A stretch of DNA of 64,000 bases from positions 434,001 through 498,000 of the forward strand of contig NZ_FTOH01000001.1 in NCBI RefSeq assembly GCF_900156675.1. The letters are read 5' to 3'. Shown in pieces: positions 42,899 through 51,982 of this stretch. The position numbers and the translations under genes are program-made. The notes beneath the pieces were generated by a model. It was not told the DNA's origin and searched no databases. It was given only the letters and a program-made list of their open reading frames with translations. This stretch comes from Thalassolituus maritimus. Lineage in GTDB: Bacteria > Pseudomonadota > Gammaproteobacteria > Pseudomonadales > Oceanobacteraceae. Position 1 is the first letter of the stretch. Each line of letters starts with the position of its first letter.

Positions 42899-44907
42899 GT
42901 GTGAATATCCACCAGTGAATGTCTTATAACTGGCTGTTCGCCGGGTAATTTTCGCCCATGGCGCGCTCGCAGCTCGCCCACGTCTGCTCCGAGTGAAGTC
43001 AAGTTTTCTCGCAGTGGTCGCAATGCCTGTTGAATTTCCGACAGGGTATCTGAGGTTTCTGACCAGAAGGTCGCAGATACCGCAGGGGGACATAAGTCCA
43101 GTTCGATATCCAGCGGGCCGAGCGTTTCCAGATCAAAGTGCAGGGTGATCTGCCAGCGCGACTGTTTCTTCTGGCCATCCTCTGATGCACTCTGATCGTC
43201 ATCCCGTTTAAGGCACAGCAGGTCCTGCTTGACCGTGTCGTTGTCCCGCCACATCAGAGGGACCTGATACTGTGTTGTATCCTGCGTCTGTACCAGGCGA
43301 ACCTGCTCGGATTCGGTCTGGGACAGAGCGGTCTGCAGTAAACGGAAGGTTTCGGGTCGCAGCCCCTCGTTGAGCGCACCAGCCAATGGATTGGTCTGGG
43401 CGCCTGATCGTGCCGCTGCCATCGTAGCGCTTCCTGCAGCGCCTTCTGACGTGGAGGCTGGGTTGCTTTGACTGCGCCCCAAAATAAACAGGAGTAATCC
43501 TTTGAGGTTATCGCCGGGAATGACCGGCGAGCTTTGCAGTGCTGAACTTGCGGTTGAACTGGCCGATGAGCTACTTAGCAGAGCGGCCAGCTGGGCGGCA
43601 CTTGTCTCAGAATTAGCCGGCCCCTCAGAAGACAGTTGCTTCTGCAGTGTTTCAATCGCAGATAGCAGCGATGGCTTGGTGATCGCAGAGGTGTCGGTGC
43701 TGATGGACTGACGTAAAGACTCTGATGCGCCGTTCGCCGCTGAGCTTGCCGTTGAACTTGTTGGGGCTCCAGCGTGTGCAGAGGCCTTGCTCCAGAGCGC
43801 CTTAAAAACAGATGCGACGTTTGTCGGTGATGAAACAGGCTCACCGGACCCGGACGCAGAAGCACTGCCCTGCGGTGTCGCCGCGAGACGAAATAACTGG
43901 CTCTCGTAATTCAGTGGGCTATTGGATATGGCTTTGTGAAGGCCTGATGGTGAACTGAGTTGCGCCGCATCGGGCAGGTTTCTGACTAACGACTCGGTCG
44001 CTTGCAACAGGCTGGATTGGCTATTTCTGTTAGCTCCGGCAGATGTCAGATCATTTAACACAGCACGCAGAACAGCACTGTAGTCGGGGGTAGAGGTTGT
44101 CGCGACAGAGGGGCCTCGCAGTCCAGTACTGCCACCGACTGAATACCCGTTAGATACTGAGGCAGCCTGGGTTGGAGCTTGTCCTGACGATGTTGCCACT
44201 GATCCTGTCGGCAGTGAACTCCCTTGTGACCAGCCTGCACGCGCCATCAGTAAGGCTTTCATCGTATCCGGTAACGCTGCTGTGGAAGACGTTGTAGCGC
44301 CTGCGCCAGAGGCAGAGGTTGGGTTCTGCTGGAGGATGGCAGAGGAAGTGGTTATGCCATTGCTGGCTCTGGCGAGCTGAAGCGCGGCGGTTAACTGCAA
44401 CTGTTGCGCCATCGACTGTAACTGTGAGGCCAGCGAAGCATTCCCGGAGGCCTGAGAGGCAGGGTTGGTTGATGTCGGTGACGCCTGACTTTGTGGAAGC
44501 TTAATCTCTGTAATTACGACACTGGGCGGCGTTTGCTCGGTCACCCGCAATGATACTTCGGCGCCTACCGGTAAGGGATGCGAGCTCTGAAGGTTCAGCG
44601 ACTTCCCTTGAGAGGTGACTGTGATCTGCCAGTTGTTTGGGCTTGAGGGGTTTCTGTCGCGTGAGCCGTTTTCTCTGACGTTATTCTTCGCGCTATCAGT
44701 GACGTCAGCGCTCGTCTGGCGACCGGATGTTGGAGGTTCAGAAGTACGCCGGCTCGCTGTCACTGTGGCTGAAAACTCGACGTCTGAATTCGCGGCAGAG
44801 CCCGACGAAGCAGCTGACGATGAGCGCGCAGCAGAAGCCCCTGACGTTTCGCTGCGTACAGCCTTTGTCAGCGCGCTCTGTATCAGGGGCATATCAGGTG
44901 TTTTCAT
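42895..44907 (-). CDS. fliK: flagellar hook-length control protein FliK-like
   Basis: 670 residues with AAGGTG before the ATG. The first about 450 residues are Ser/Ala/Thr/Gln-rich and poorly ordered. The C-terminal domain (LRPETFRLLQTALSQTESEQVRLVQTQ, WQITLHFDLETLGPLDIELDLCPPAVSATFW) is the Flg_hook domain, which senses the export gate and switches substrate specificity. It is paired with an FlhB-like gene but the rest of the flagellar set is not in view. It is divergent from ccmA across 153 bases. The family is clear; whether it measures the hook or has another job is not. Confidence 0.8.
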   Translation of the reverse strand: MKTPDMPLIQSALTKAVRSETSGASAARSSSAASSGSAANSDVEFSATVTASRRTSEPPTSGRQTSADVTDSAKNNVRENGSRDRNPSSPNNWQITVTSQGKSLNLQSSHPLPVGAEVSLRVTEQTPPSVVITEIKLPQSQASPTSTNPASQASGNASLASQLQSMAQQLQLTAALQLARASNGITTSSAILQQNPTSASGAGATTSSTAALPDTMKALLMARAGWSQGSSLPTGSVATSSGQAPTQAASVSNGYSVGGSTGLRGPSVATTSTPDYSAVLRAVLNDLTSAGANRNSQSSLLQATESLVRNLPDAAQLSSPSGLHKAISNSPLNYESQLFRLAATPQGSASASGSGEPVSSPTNVASVFKALWSKASAHAGAPTSSTASSAANGASESLRQSISTDTSAITKPSLLSAIETLQKQLSSEGPANSETSAAQLAALLSSSSASSTASSALQSSPVIPGDNLKGLLLFILGRSQSNPASTSEGAAGSATMAAARSGAQTNPLAGALNEGLRPETFRLLQTALSQTESEQVRLVQTQDTTQYQVPLMWRDNDTVKQDLLCLKRDDDQSASEDGQKKQSRWQITLHFDLETLGPLDIELDLCPPAVSATFWSETSDTLSEIQQALRPLRENLTSLGADVGELRARHGRKLPGEQPVIRHSLVDIHT

Positions 44908-44977
44908 AGTTCACCTTATCGGCGCAGATTGACAAATCTTTATTGCGCTGGCTCAGCGTTGTCGTTGGCTTTTTCGG

Positions 44978-44983
44978 TATAAT
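44978..44983 (+). promoter_or_regulatory. candidate -10 box for the ccm operon
   Basis: A perfect TATAAT lies 78 bases before the ccmA ATG, in the gap between divergent fliK and ccmA. I see no good -35 hexamer at 16-18 bases, so this would be an activator-dependent or weak promoter. Confidence 0.4.
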
Positions 44984-45060
44984 GCGTGCGCCAGATTTAT
45001 TGATGACTCACTGGCGCTTCACTTATTTGGCCATAGTATGGCCCGGAAATCGAGGTTCTG

Positions 45061-45705
45061 ATGACGCCACAGCAGGGCGCCCAGCAAACATTACTCAGCG
45101 CGAGCGAACTCTATTGCGAGCGTGATGACCGTGTCCTTTTCGAAGGGCTGTCGCTGAGTATCTCAGATGGTGAGCTGATCCAGCTGGCAGGTCCTAATGG
45201 TGCCGGTAAAACGACGTTACTGAGGTTGCTGGCCGGGCTGAACCGCGATTTCAATGGGCAACTGCTCTGGCACAATGCGCCTATGACGACGGTGTACTCT
45301 GAGTATGCCCATCACCGCTTGTATATGGGACATCTGTCCGCGGTAAAAAAATCCCTGACCGCACTCGAGAATCTACGTTGGTTGACCGCGCAGGATAAAG
45401 CATCGGAAGAGGAACTCTGGGACGCTCTCGAACAGGTCGCGTTGGCGGGTTACGAGCATACTCCCTGCCTGCAACTCTCGGCCGGGCAGCAACGCCGTGT
45501 TGCGCTGGCTCGTTTAAAAGTCAGCAAGGCACCTCTATGGATATTGGACGAGCCCTTTACTGCTCTGGATAAGGACGGTGTTTCGTGGCTTGAACGCGAA
45601 CTGCAGTCTCACGTATCGAACGGCGGTGCTGTGATCATTACCAGTCATCATGCGCTTGAAGGTATTCCCGGTTTACGTCGGATAGAGCTCGGAGGTGTCG
45701 CATGA
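45061..45705 (+). CDS. ccmA: haem exporter ATP-binding subunit CcmA
   Basis: 214 residues with GAGG just before the ATG. ABC motifs are complete: Walker A GPNGAGKTTLLR, signature LSAGQQRRVALAR, Walker B LWILDEPF and the switch His in ITSHH. It forms the ATPase of CcmABCD, which releases haem-loaded CcmE. First gene of a tight ccmABCDEFGHI operon; it overlaps ccmB by 4 bp. Confidence 0.96.
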   Translation: MTPQQGAQQTLLSASELYCERDDRVLFEGLSLSISDGELIQLAGPNGAGKTTLLRLLAGLNRDFNGQLLWHNAPMTTVYSEYAHHRLYMGHLSAVKKSLTALENLRWLTAQDKASEEELWDALEQVALAGYEHTPCLQLSAGQQRRVALARLKVSKAPLWILDEPFTALDKDGVSWLERELQSHVSNGGAVIITSHHALEGIPGLRRIELGGVA

Positions 45706-46370
45706 GCCTGGTTCGGGCTACGGTTCGTCGAGACCTCTTGCTGGCTGCCAGAAATCCTGGTGAGTGGGCAAATCCTCTGATGTTTTTCCTTATGGTCGCG
45801 GCTTTGTTTCCGATGGCGGTCGACCCGAATCCTGAGTTTCTCTCAAAAATCTCTGGAGGCGTGATCTGGGTAGCCGCCTTGTTGGCGACGCTGTTGTCGT
45901 TGGACTCCTTGTACCGTGCCGACGTTGAAGACGGTTCACTGGAGCAATGGCTGGCATCGGGGGAGTCTCTGTATGCGATGTCGCTGGGAAAAGCCCTGGT
46001 GCACTGGTGCATCAGCGGCCTGCCTCTGACTCTGATGTCGCCCTTATTAGGTGTGATGCTGCATCTGCCGGAAGACGCCTATTTCGCTTTATTTATCAGC
46101 CTGGCCGTGGGAACCCCAGTTCTGAGTCTGCTGGGCGCCGTCGGGGCCGCGCTGACTGCCAGCCTGAGAAGCGGTGGTCTGTTATTGACGCTGTTGATTC
46201 TGCCTCTGTACGTCCCTGTGCTGATCTTTGCTGCCAGTGCGGTTTATCACGCAGGGATCGGAATGGCTTACAATGGCCAGGTCGCTATGTTGGGCGCCAT
46301 GTTAGCGCTGGCACTGGCATTAACCCCTTTTGCTGCTGGTGCAGCCTTAAAACTGAATTTATCGCGGTAA
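45702..46370 (+). CDS. ccmB: haem exporter permease CcmB
   Basis: 222 residues, six hydrophobic segments, the usual size. The N-terminal RRDLLLAARNPGEWANPLMFF and the segment LEQWLASGESLYAM are CcmB hallmarks. It is the membrane partner of CcmA. Its stop lies 6 bases before ccmC. Confidence 0.95.
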   Translation: MSLVRATVRRDLLLAARNPGEWANPLMFFLMVAALFPMAVDPNPEFLSKISGGVIWVAALLATLLSLDSLYRADVEDGSLEQWLASGESLYAMSLGKALVHWCISGLPLTLMSPLLGVMLHLPEDAYFALFISLAVGTPVLSLLGAVGAALTASLRSGGLLLTLLILPLYVPVLIFAASAVYHAGIGMAYNGQVAMLGAMLALALALTPFAAGAALKLNLSR

Positions 46371-46376
46371 CTGAAT

Positions 46377-47123
46377 ATGTGGCAGTGGCTTGTACGACTC
46401 TATCATCGACTCGGATCACCGAAGTGGTTCTATGAAATGACCGAGCGCTGGATCTTCTGGTTAGCGTTAGCGGCAGGTGGCTCGGCGATCGTGGGTCTGG
46501 TGCTTGGTTTGCTGTATGCGCCTGCAGATTATCAGCAAGGCGATAGTTTCAGAATTATCTACATCCATGTTCCTGCGGCTTTGCTGGCTCAGAGTGCCTA
46601 TATGATGATGGCGGTTGCCGGTGCTGTGTACCTGATCTGGCGTATGAAAATGGCCGCCTGGGTGGCGAAGGTGATTGCGCCTGTCGGTGCGGCATTCTGC
46701 CTGATCGCGCTGCTGACGGGGGCTATCTGGGGTAAACCGACCTGGGGCACCTGGTGGGTCTGGGATGCGCGCCTGACGTCTATGTTGATGCTGTTGTTTC
46801 TTTATTTCGGCGTAATGGCGCTGCAGCAGGCGATGGAGTCAGAGGAAGCATCGTACAAGGCGGGGGCTATTCTCGCGCTGGTCGGTCTGGTGAATATTCC
46901 GATCATTAAGTATTCGGTGGAGTGGTGGAATACGCTGCATCAGCCAGCCACTCTGAAGTTGACCGAGAAACCGTCCATGCACCCGGATATGCTCTGGCCA
47001 CTGCTGATCATGATTGTCAGTACTTATCTGTTTTTCGCACTGGTCGTCATTTTGCGTACACGTAACGAAATCCTCTGGCATGAGCGTAAACGCCAGTGGG
47101 TTCGAAAGATTCTGGAGTCCTGA
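46377..47123 (+). CDS. ccmC: haem lyase-associated protein CcmC
   Basis: 248 residues with six membrane helices. The tryptophan-rich periplasmic motif WGTWWVWDARLTS and flanking His residues (IHVPAA, WWNTLHQP) bind haem and hand it to CcmE. The stop overlaps the ccmD start by one base (TGATG). Confidence 0.96.
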   Translation: MWQWLVRLYHRLGSPKWFYEMTERWIFWLALAAGGSAIVGLVLGLLYAPADYQQGDSFRIIYIHVPAALLAQSAYMMMAVAGAVYLIWRMKMAAWVAKVIAPVGAAFCLIALLTGAIWGKPTWGTWWVWDARLTSMLMLLFLYFGVMALQQAMESEEASYKAGAILALVGLVNIPIIKYSVEWWNTLHQPATLKLTEKPSMHPDMLWPLLIMIVSTYLFFALVVILRTRNEILWHERKRQWVRKILES

Positions 47124-47311
47124 TGGAATTTTCTTCGTTAGCTGAATTTATTGCGATGGGAAAACACGGTTTTTATGTCTGGCTTTCGTACGGACTGACC
47201 GCCGTGATCATCGCCTTTGTTGTGATGCAGCCGATTCTGCATCGCCGTCGTTTACTGAAAGAGCAGGCCCAGCGTCTGCGTCGGGAGAAGCGTAATGCAC
47301 CCTCAGCGTAA
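47123..47311 (+). CDS. ccmD: haem exporter small subunit CcmD
   Basis: 62 residues from the ATG at 47123. One membrane helix ([20 protein letters not shown]) and a positively charged tail ([17 protein letters not shown]), as in CcmD, which releases holo-CcmE from CcmABC. It overlaps ccmE by 17 bp and is small enough to be missed by automatic tools. Confidence 0.92.
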   Translation: MEFSSLAEFIAMGKHGFYVWLSYGLTAVIIAFVVMQPILHRRRLLKEQAQRLRREKRNAPSA

Positions 47312-47768
47312 AAAACGTCTGCATCTGATTCTGTTTCTGGTTCTGGCTGTAGCATCTGCGGTCGGGCTGGCCATGTACTCACTGTCACAGAACATCAACC
47401 TGTTTCAGACGCCGACACAGATTGCTAACGGCGAAGTGCCACCGGGCCGCACGATTCGTGCGGGTGGTCTGGTCGTTGAAGGAAGCGTTGAACGCGATCA
47501 GCAGGGGCTAGGGGTTACCTTCCGTGTGACCGATGGTCAGTCTGAAGTGCCTGTTTTCTATGACGGTATCCTGCCGGACCTGTTTCGTGAAGGTCAGGGG
47601 ATTGTGGCCTTGGGTGAAGTGAACACAGAAGGACTGTTTGTTGCTTCAGAGGTTCTGGCGAAACACGATGAAAATTACATGCCGCCTGAAGTTCAGGCAG
47701 CGCTGGAGCAGGCCCATCAGGACGGTAAAGCCCAGATGGAAGCAGCGGCCAAGGAGGCAAGCTACTGA
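47295..47768 (+). CDS. ccmE: cytochrome c-type biogenesis haem chaperone CcmE
   Basis: 157 residues. An N-terminal membrane anchor (about 9-28) precedes an OB-fold ([22 protein letters not shown]). The haem-binding His is H124 in [10 protein letters not shown], the conserved HxxxY motif. It carries haem covalently in the periplasm from CcmC to CcmF. The start lies inside ccmD and the stop shares one base with ccmF. Confidence 0.96.
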   Translation: MHPQRKKRLHLILFLVLAVASAVGLAMYSLSQNINLFQTPTQIANGEVPPGRTIRAGGLVVEGSVERDQQGLGVTFRVTDGQSEVPVFYDGILPDLFREGQGIVALGEVNTEGLFVASEVLAKHDENYMPPEVQAALEQAHQDGKAQMEAAAKEASY

Positions 47769-49732
47769 TGCTGAATACCGCAATGCTTCATCTGCCGGAG
47801 ATCGGGCAGTTTGCACTGATACTGGCCTTCATTATGGCCGTCCTGCAGGTCATCATTCCGCTCTTCGGTGTAAACCGTGGGCAGCTCTGGTTGATGGGCT
47901 ATGCGCGCCCATTGGCCGTGGGTCAGGCGCTGTTTCTGGTGATCAGTCTGGTATTGCTGGCGACCAGTTTCGTGATGGATGATTTTTCGGTTGCTTACGT
48001 GGCCGCTAACAGCAACAGCCTGCTGCCTACGCCTTATAAAATAAGTGCTGTCTGGGGGGCTCACGAGGGCTCGCTGCTGCTATGGGTCACTATGCTGGGC
48101 CTGTGGGGCGTAGCCGTTGCTTTGCTCAGCCGCTCACTGCCATTGGATATGGTTGCGCGTGTGCTGTCGATCATGGGGATGGTATCGGTGGGTTTTATCC
48201 TGTTTACCCTGGAAACTTCCAACCCCTTTGCGCGTATTCTGCCAAGCCCGCCGCAGGACGGTGCTGATCTCAATCCGCTGCTGCAGGATTTTGGTCTGAT
48301 CGTACACCCTCCGACTCTCTACATGGGCTATGTGGGGCTGTCGGTTGCCTTTGCGTTTGCTCTCGCAGCACTTATGAGCGGTCGTCTTGATGCTGCCTGG
48401 GCGCGCTGGTCACGCCCATGGACCACGGCTGCCTGGATCTTTCTGACCGTCGGTATTGCTCTGGGAAGCTGGTGGGCGTACTACGAACTCGGCTGGGGCG
48501 GCTGGTGGTTCTGGGACCCGGTAGAGAATGCATCGCTTATGCCCTGGCTGGTAGCAACGGCGTTACTGCACTCTCTTGCTGTGACAGAAAAGCGTGGTCT
48601 GTTTAAAAGCTGGACGGTGCTGCTTGCGATTTTTGCCTTCTCTCTGAGTCTGTTGGGGACTTTTCTGGTGCGTTCTGGCGTTCTTACGTCGGTGCATGCA
48701 TTCGCATCCGACCCGGAGCGGGGCGTATTCATTCTTGCCTTGTTAGGGATATGTGTTGGCGGCTCCTTGCTGCTTTACGCGCTCAAGGCGCCGACCGTCG
48801 CCTCGGTGGGGCGGTATGAAGTTGTGTCTCGGGAGACTGCACTGCTGGTTAACAACCTGTTGCTGGTGGTGATGGCTCTGGCGGTACTAACCGGCACACT
48901 GTACCCGCTGGTGTACGACTTTATGGGGCTGGGTAAGCTGTCGGTAGGCGCGGCCTGGTTCAATACCATGTTTGTTCCTTTGACCGTGGCGCTGGCGCTA
49001 TTAATGGGTGTGGGTGCTATGACCCGATGGAAGTCCGATCGTGTCAGTCGACTCGGCGGCCAGCTGTGGATCGCTGGCATTCTGGCCATCGTGTTCGCGA
49101 TTGTTGTGGCGCTGCTGCTGTCTGAAGCCGTGAACGGCAGTGTGGTTCTTGGGTTGGGTATTTCTTTCTGGCTGATCTTTGCGACCTGTGCCGATGTGTG
49201 GAAAAAATCGAGAGGCCGTTTAGGCAAAATCCCCTCACTCGGTGTGAGTTATCTGGGCATGGTGATCGCGCACGTGGGTGTTGCTGTGACGATTATCGGC
49301 GTCACTATGGTGTCCAATTACAGCATCGATAAATCGGTGCGCATGGTACCGGGGCAGGTAGAAACTCTGGGTGATTATCAGTTCGAATTTACTGAAGCCG
49401 GAACGATAGATGGGCCTAACTACACATCACAGGCGACGCGGTTCAATCTCTACAAAGAAGGAAAGAAGATTGAAGTGCTGACTGCGGAGAAGCGCCGTTA
49501 TCACGCCCGAGGCAGTGTTATGACCGAGGCTGCGATAGACGTCACTCTATTCCGTGATGTTTACATCTCTATGGGTGAAGCCCTGGAAGGTGACGCCTGG
49601 GGGATGCGTCTGCAGGTTAAACCTTACATGCGTTGGGTATGGCTGGGCGCTATCTTTATGTCGCTCGGTGGCTTTATGGCCGTGCTGGATAAGCGTTACC
49701 GCCGTCGTCAGAAAAAGGAGAAGCTGGCATGA
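47768..49732 (+). CDS. ccmF: haem lyase CcmF
   Basis: 654 residues, about 15 membrane helices, standard length. The WWD motif is GWGGWWFWDPVENASLMPW; IVHPPTLYMGYVG and TKR-like ALLHSLAVTEKRG supply conserved His sites. It attaches haem to CxxCH of apocytochrome c with CcmH and CcmI. Overlaps ccmG by 4 bp. Confidence 0.97.
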   Translation: MLNTAMLHLPEIGQFALILAFIMAVLQVIIPLFGVNRGQLWLMGYARPLAVGQALFLVISLVLLATSFVMDDFSVAYVAANSNSLLPTPYKISAVWGAHEGSLLLWVTMLGLWGVAVALLSRSLPLDMVARVLSIMGMVSVGFILFTLETSNPFARILPSPPQDGADLNPLLQDFGLIVHPPTLYMGYVGLSVAFAFALAALMSGRLDAAWARWSRPWTTAAWIFLTVGIALGSWWAYYELGWGGWWFWDPVENASLMPWLVATALLHSLAVTEKRGLFKSWTVLLAIFAFSLSLLGTFLVRSGVLTSVHAFASDPERGVFILALLGICVGGSLLLYALKAPTVASVGRYEVVSRETALLVNNLLLVVMALAVLTGTLYPLVYDFMGLGKLSVGAAWFNTMFVPLTVALALLMGVGAMTRWKSDRVSRLGGQLWIAGILAIVFAIVVALLLSEAVNGSVVLGLGISFWLIFATCADVWKKSRGRLGKIPSLGVSYLGMVIAHVGVAVTIIGVTMVSNYSIDKSVRMVPGQVETLGDYQFEFTEAGTIDGPNYTSQATRFNLYKEGKKIEVLTAEKRRYHARGSVMTEAAIDVTLFRDVYISMGEALEGDAWGMRLQVKPYMRWVWLGAIFMSLGGFMAVLDKRYRRRQKKEKLA

Positions 49733-50250
49733 ACCGTCTGCTGCTATTTATCCCGCTGGTGATCTTCGCTCTGATGGGGTTGGTCTTTTGGGTAGGCCTG
49801 GGCATCGAAGATAAAACCAGTTTGCCGTCGCCGCTTATCGGTAAGCCATTTCCGGAATTCGAGCTGGGTGTTGTCGAAGACGGCAGAACCCTGACAACGA
49901 AAGATCTGCAGGGGCGACCGGCTCTGGTGAATGTGTGGGCAACCTGGTGCCCGACATGCAAAGCCGAGCACGCCTTTCTGAATGAGCTGGCAGAGCAGGG
50001 CATCCGCATCATCGGAATTAATTACAAGGATGATGTGATGAAAGCACGGGACTGGCTCAAGGCTTACGGCAATCCCTATGCATACAACCTGTCTGATCCT
50101 CAGGGAAAGCTTGGCCTCGAGCTGGGCGTGTATGGCGCTCCTGAAACCTTCCTGATTGATTCAGAAGGTATTATCCGCGGTAAGCACATTGGCGACCTGA
50201 ACCCTGTGGTCTGGGAATCTCTGGGTAAACAATTCGGGGAGATGCAATGA
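49729..50250 (+). CDS. ccmG: thiol:disulfide interchange protein CcmG (DsbE)
   Basis: 173 residues. A membrane anchor (about 4-25) and a thioredoxin fold with active-site C74-x2-C77 in WATWCPTCKAEH and the cis-Pro in GVYGAPETFLID. It keeps apocytochrome cysteines reduced in the periplasm. Overlaps ccmH by 4 bp. Confidence 0.96.
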   Translation: MNRLLLFIPLVIFALMGLVFWVGLGIEDKTSLPSPLIGKPFPEFELGVVEDGRTLTTKDLQGRPALVNVWATWCPTCKAEHAFLNELAEQGIRIIGINYKDDVMKARDWLKAYGNPYAYNLSDPQGKLGLELGVYGAPETFLIDSEGIIRGKHIGDLNPVVWESLGKQFGEMQ

Positions 50251-50711
50251 AACACTGTCTTTGGTTGTTGTGCCTGATTGCATTGCCTTCGTGGTCGGTG
50301 ATTGATGGGCACAAGTATCCGTTTCAGGACCCGGAAGATGCTGCACGGTTTGAGCAGTTGGCGGAAGACCTGCGTTGCCCGAAGTGTCAGAACCAGAATC
50401 TGGCGGATTCCAATGCGCCGGTCGCTGCGGATCTCCGGGACAAGGTGTATGAGCTGATGCAGGAAGGTAAGTCTGACGATGAAGTCGTGACGTATCTGGT
50501 TGATCGCTACGGTGATTTTGTTCGTTATAAGCCACCATTTCGCTTGGATACTCTGCTGTTGTGGGGAGGCCCCGCACTTCTTTTACTCTTCGGAATTCTG
50601 CTGCTGGCACTTTTGCGACGCCAGCAGGCTCAGCCCGTTGCCGAGTTGTCTGCGGAAGAGCGAGCCCGCCTCGAAGCGTTGAAATCCAGTCTCGATGAGG
50701 AAAACAAATGA
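50247..50711 (+). CDS. ccmH: cytochrome c-type biogenesis protein CcmH
   Basis: 154 residues. Signal-anchor, redox motif C44-x2-C47 in LRCPKCQNQNLADSNA, then a C-terminal membrane helix (LLLWGGPALLLLFGILLLALL). This is the short form with a separate ccmI downstream, as in Pseudomonas. Overlaps ccmI by 4 bp. Confidence 0.95.
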   Translation: MKHCLWLLCLIALPSWSVIDGHKYPFQDPEDAARFEQLAEDLRCPKCQNQNLADSNAPVAADLRDKVYELMQEGKSDDEVVTYLVDRYGDFVRYKPPFRLDTLLLWGGPALLLLFGILLLALLRRQQAQPVAELSAEERARLEALKSSLDEENK

Positions 50712-51946
50712 TTACTGGTCTGATCGGCCTGTTGGTTGTACTTCTGCTGGTGCTGTTATATCCAGCTATTCGTAATGCTCAGGCTGAAGCGGCAACCCCC
50801 GGTAAACTGCAGGCTCAGGAAAACCTGAGACTCTATAAAGAGCGGGTAGCTGATGTTGAGGCGATGGATATCAGTGAAGACGACCGTAAGGCGATGATGC
50901 TTGAGCTGGACCGGGAGCTGCTGGCTGCTGCGGACAAAGCGGCAGGATTTCACACCGGGCCGGGTAAGGCTGCGCGTTTTGCCTTCACATCATTTCTGAT
51001 TCTTCTGTCTCTTGCGGCGACCTACTCACTGTACATGAGCTGGGGGGCTGGCAACGAAGTGCGGGCTACGCAGTTACTGGAATACTCGGCAACGTCAGAG
51101 TTATCTGAAACTGAATACAAAGAACTGGAGAAGCGACTTGATTCTGCGGGCGCGCGCGACCCCGAGAATCTGGAGTGGGCGTTCCTGAGAGGGCGGCTAC
51201 TGGAAGCAGAAGCACGCTTTGCCGAAGCGGCAGAAGCTTACGAAAATCTACTAACCAAGCTTCCGGATGAACAGGTGCAGGACCGGGCGGCCATCATGAC
51301 CTCAATGGTTCAGGCGCGCTTCTTCTCGACCGGCCAGCAGGCTACGGACGAGCTCTACAATACCCTGAAAGAAGCGCTGGCACTGGCGCCAGGCCAGCGT
51401 AAACCGCTGGGTTTGGCCGGAATCATGGCTTATGAACTGGGTAATTATCAGCAAGCCATCGAACACTGGAAGGCTCTCTGGATACAGTTGCCGGAAGGCA
51501 GTATGGAAGCCCGCACCATTGCTAATGGTATTGGCCGCGCTGCTGAAGTGCTGGAAGAGCAGGGCACTCGTGTTGACCTGAGCTGGATGGTCCCTGCGCG
51601 AGTTGAAGTTACCGTTGCGCTGTCAGACGACGTTCGTCAGCAGGTACCTGTAAACGCAACCGTATTTGTTCTGGCGCGTAAGCTGGATGGGCCGCCGATG
51701 CCACTCGCAGTTCAGCGTCTTGTGGTTTCCCAGTTGCCGACCACGGTCGTGTTGGATAACTCGATGGCGATGGCAGCAGGCGCCAGTATTGGTGACGTTG
51801 ATGAGGTGACCATTACTGCCCGAGTTTCTCTATCCGGCCAGCCAATGGCTCAGGCGGGAGACTGGCAGGGGCAGGTCTTTAATGTTCCGACCAGAGGCTC
51901 TGAGGCCATTCAGGTGACTATCTCAGAGCAGGTCAGCGGCGAATAA
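50708..51946 (+). CDS. ccmI: cytochrome c-type biogenesis protein CcmI
   Basis: 412 residues. Two N-terminal membrane helices (about 3-20 and 92-113) with a leucine-zipper-like cytosolic loop between them, then a TPR-rich periplasmic region (about 130-290) that chaperones apocytochrome c, and a C-terminal domain with VEVTVALSDDVRQQVP. It completes the operon: all nine ccm genes are present and in the canonical order. No thiol-disulfide or cytochrome c gene follows; the next gene is convergent. Confidence 0.93.
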   Translation: MITGLIGLLVVLLLVLLYPAIRNAQAEAATPGKLQAQENLRLYKERVADVEAMDISEDDRKAMMLELDRELLAAADKAAGFHTGPGKAARFAFTSFLILLSLAATYSLYMSWGAGNEVRATQLLEYSATSELSETEYKELEKRLDSAGARDPENLEWAFLRGRLLEAEARFAEAAEAYENLLTKLPDEQVQDRAAIMTSMVQARFFSTGQQATDELYNTLKEALALAPGQRKPLGLAGIMAYELGNYQQAIEHWKALWIQLPEGSMEARTIANGIGRAAEVLEEQGTRVDLSWMVPARVEVTVALSDDVRQQVPVNATVFVLARKLDGPPMPLAVQRLVVSQLPTTVVLDNSMAMAAGASIGDVDEVTITARVSLSGQPMAQAGDWQGQVFNVPTRGSEAIQVTISEQVSGE

Positions 51947-51982
51947 CAAAGCCATAAAGCCAGATAGAACAAGTAAAGATCA

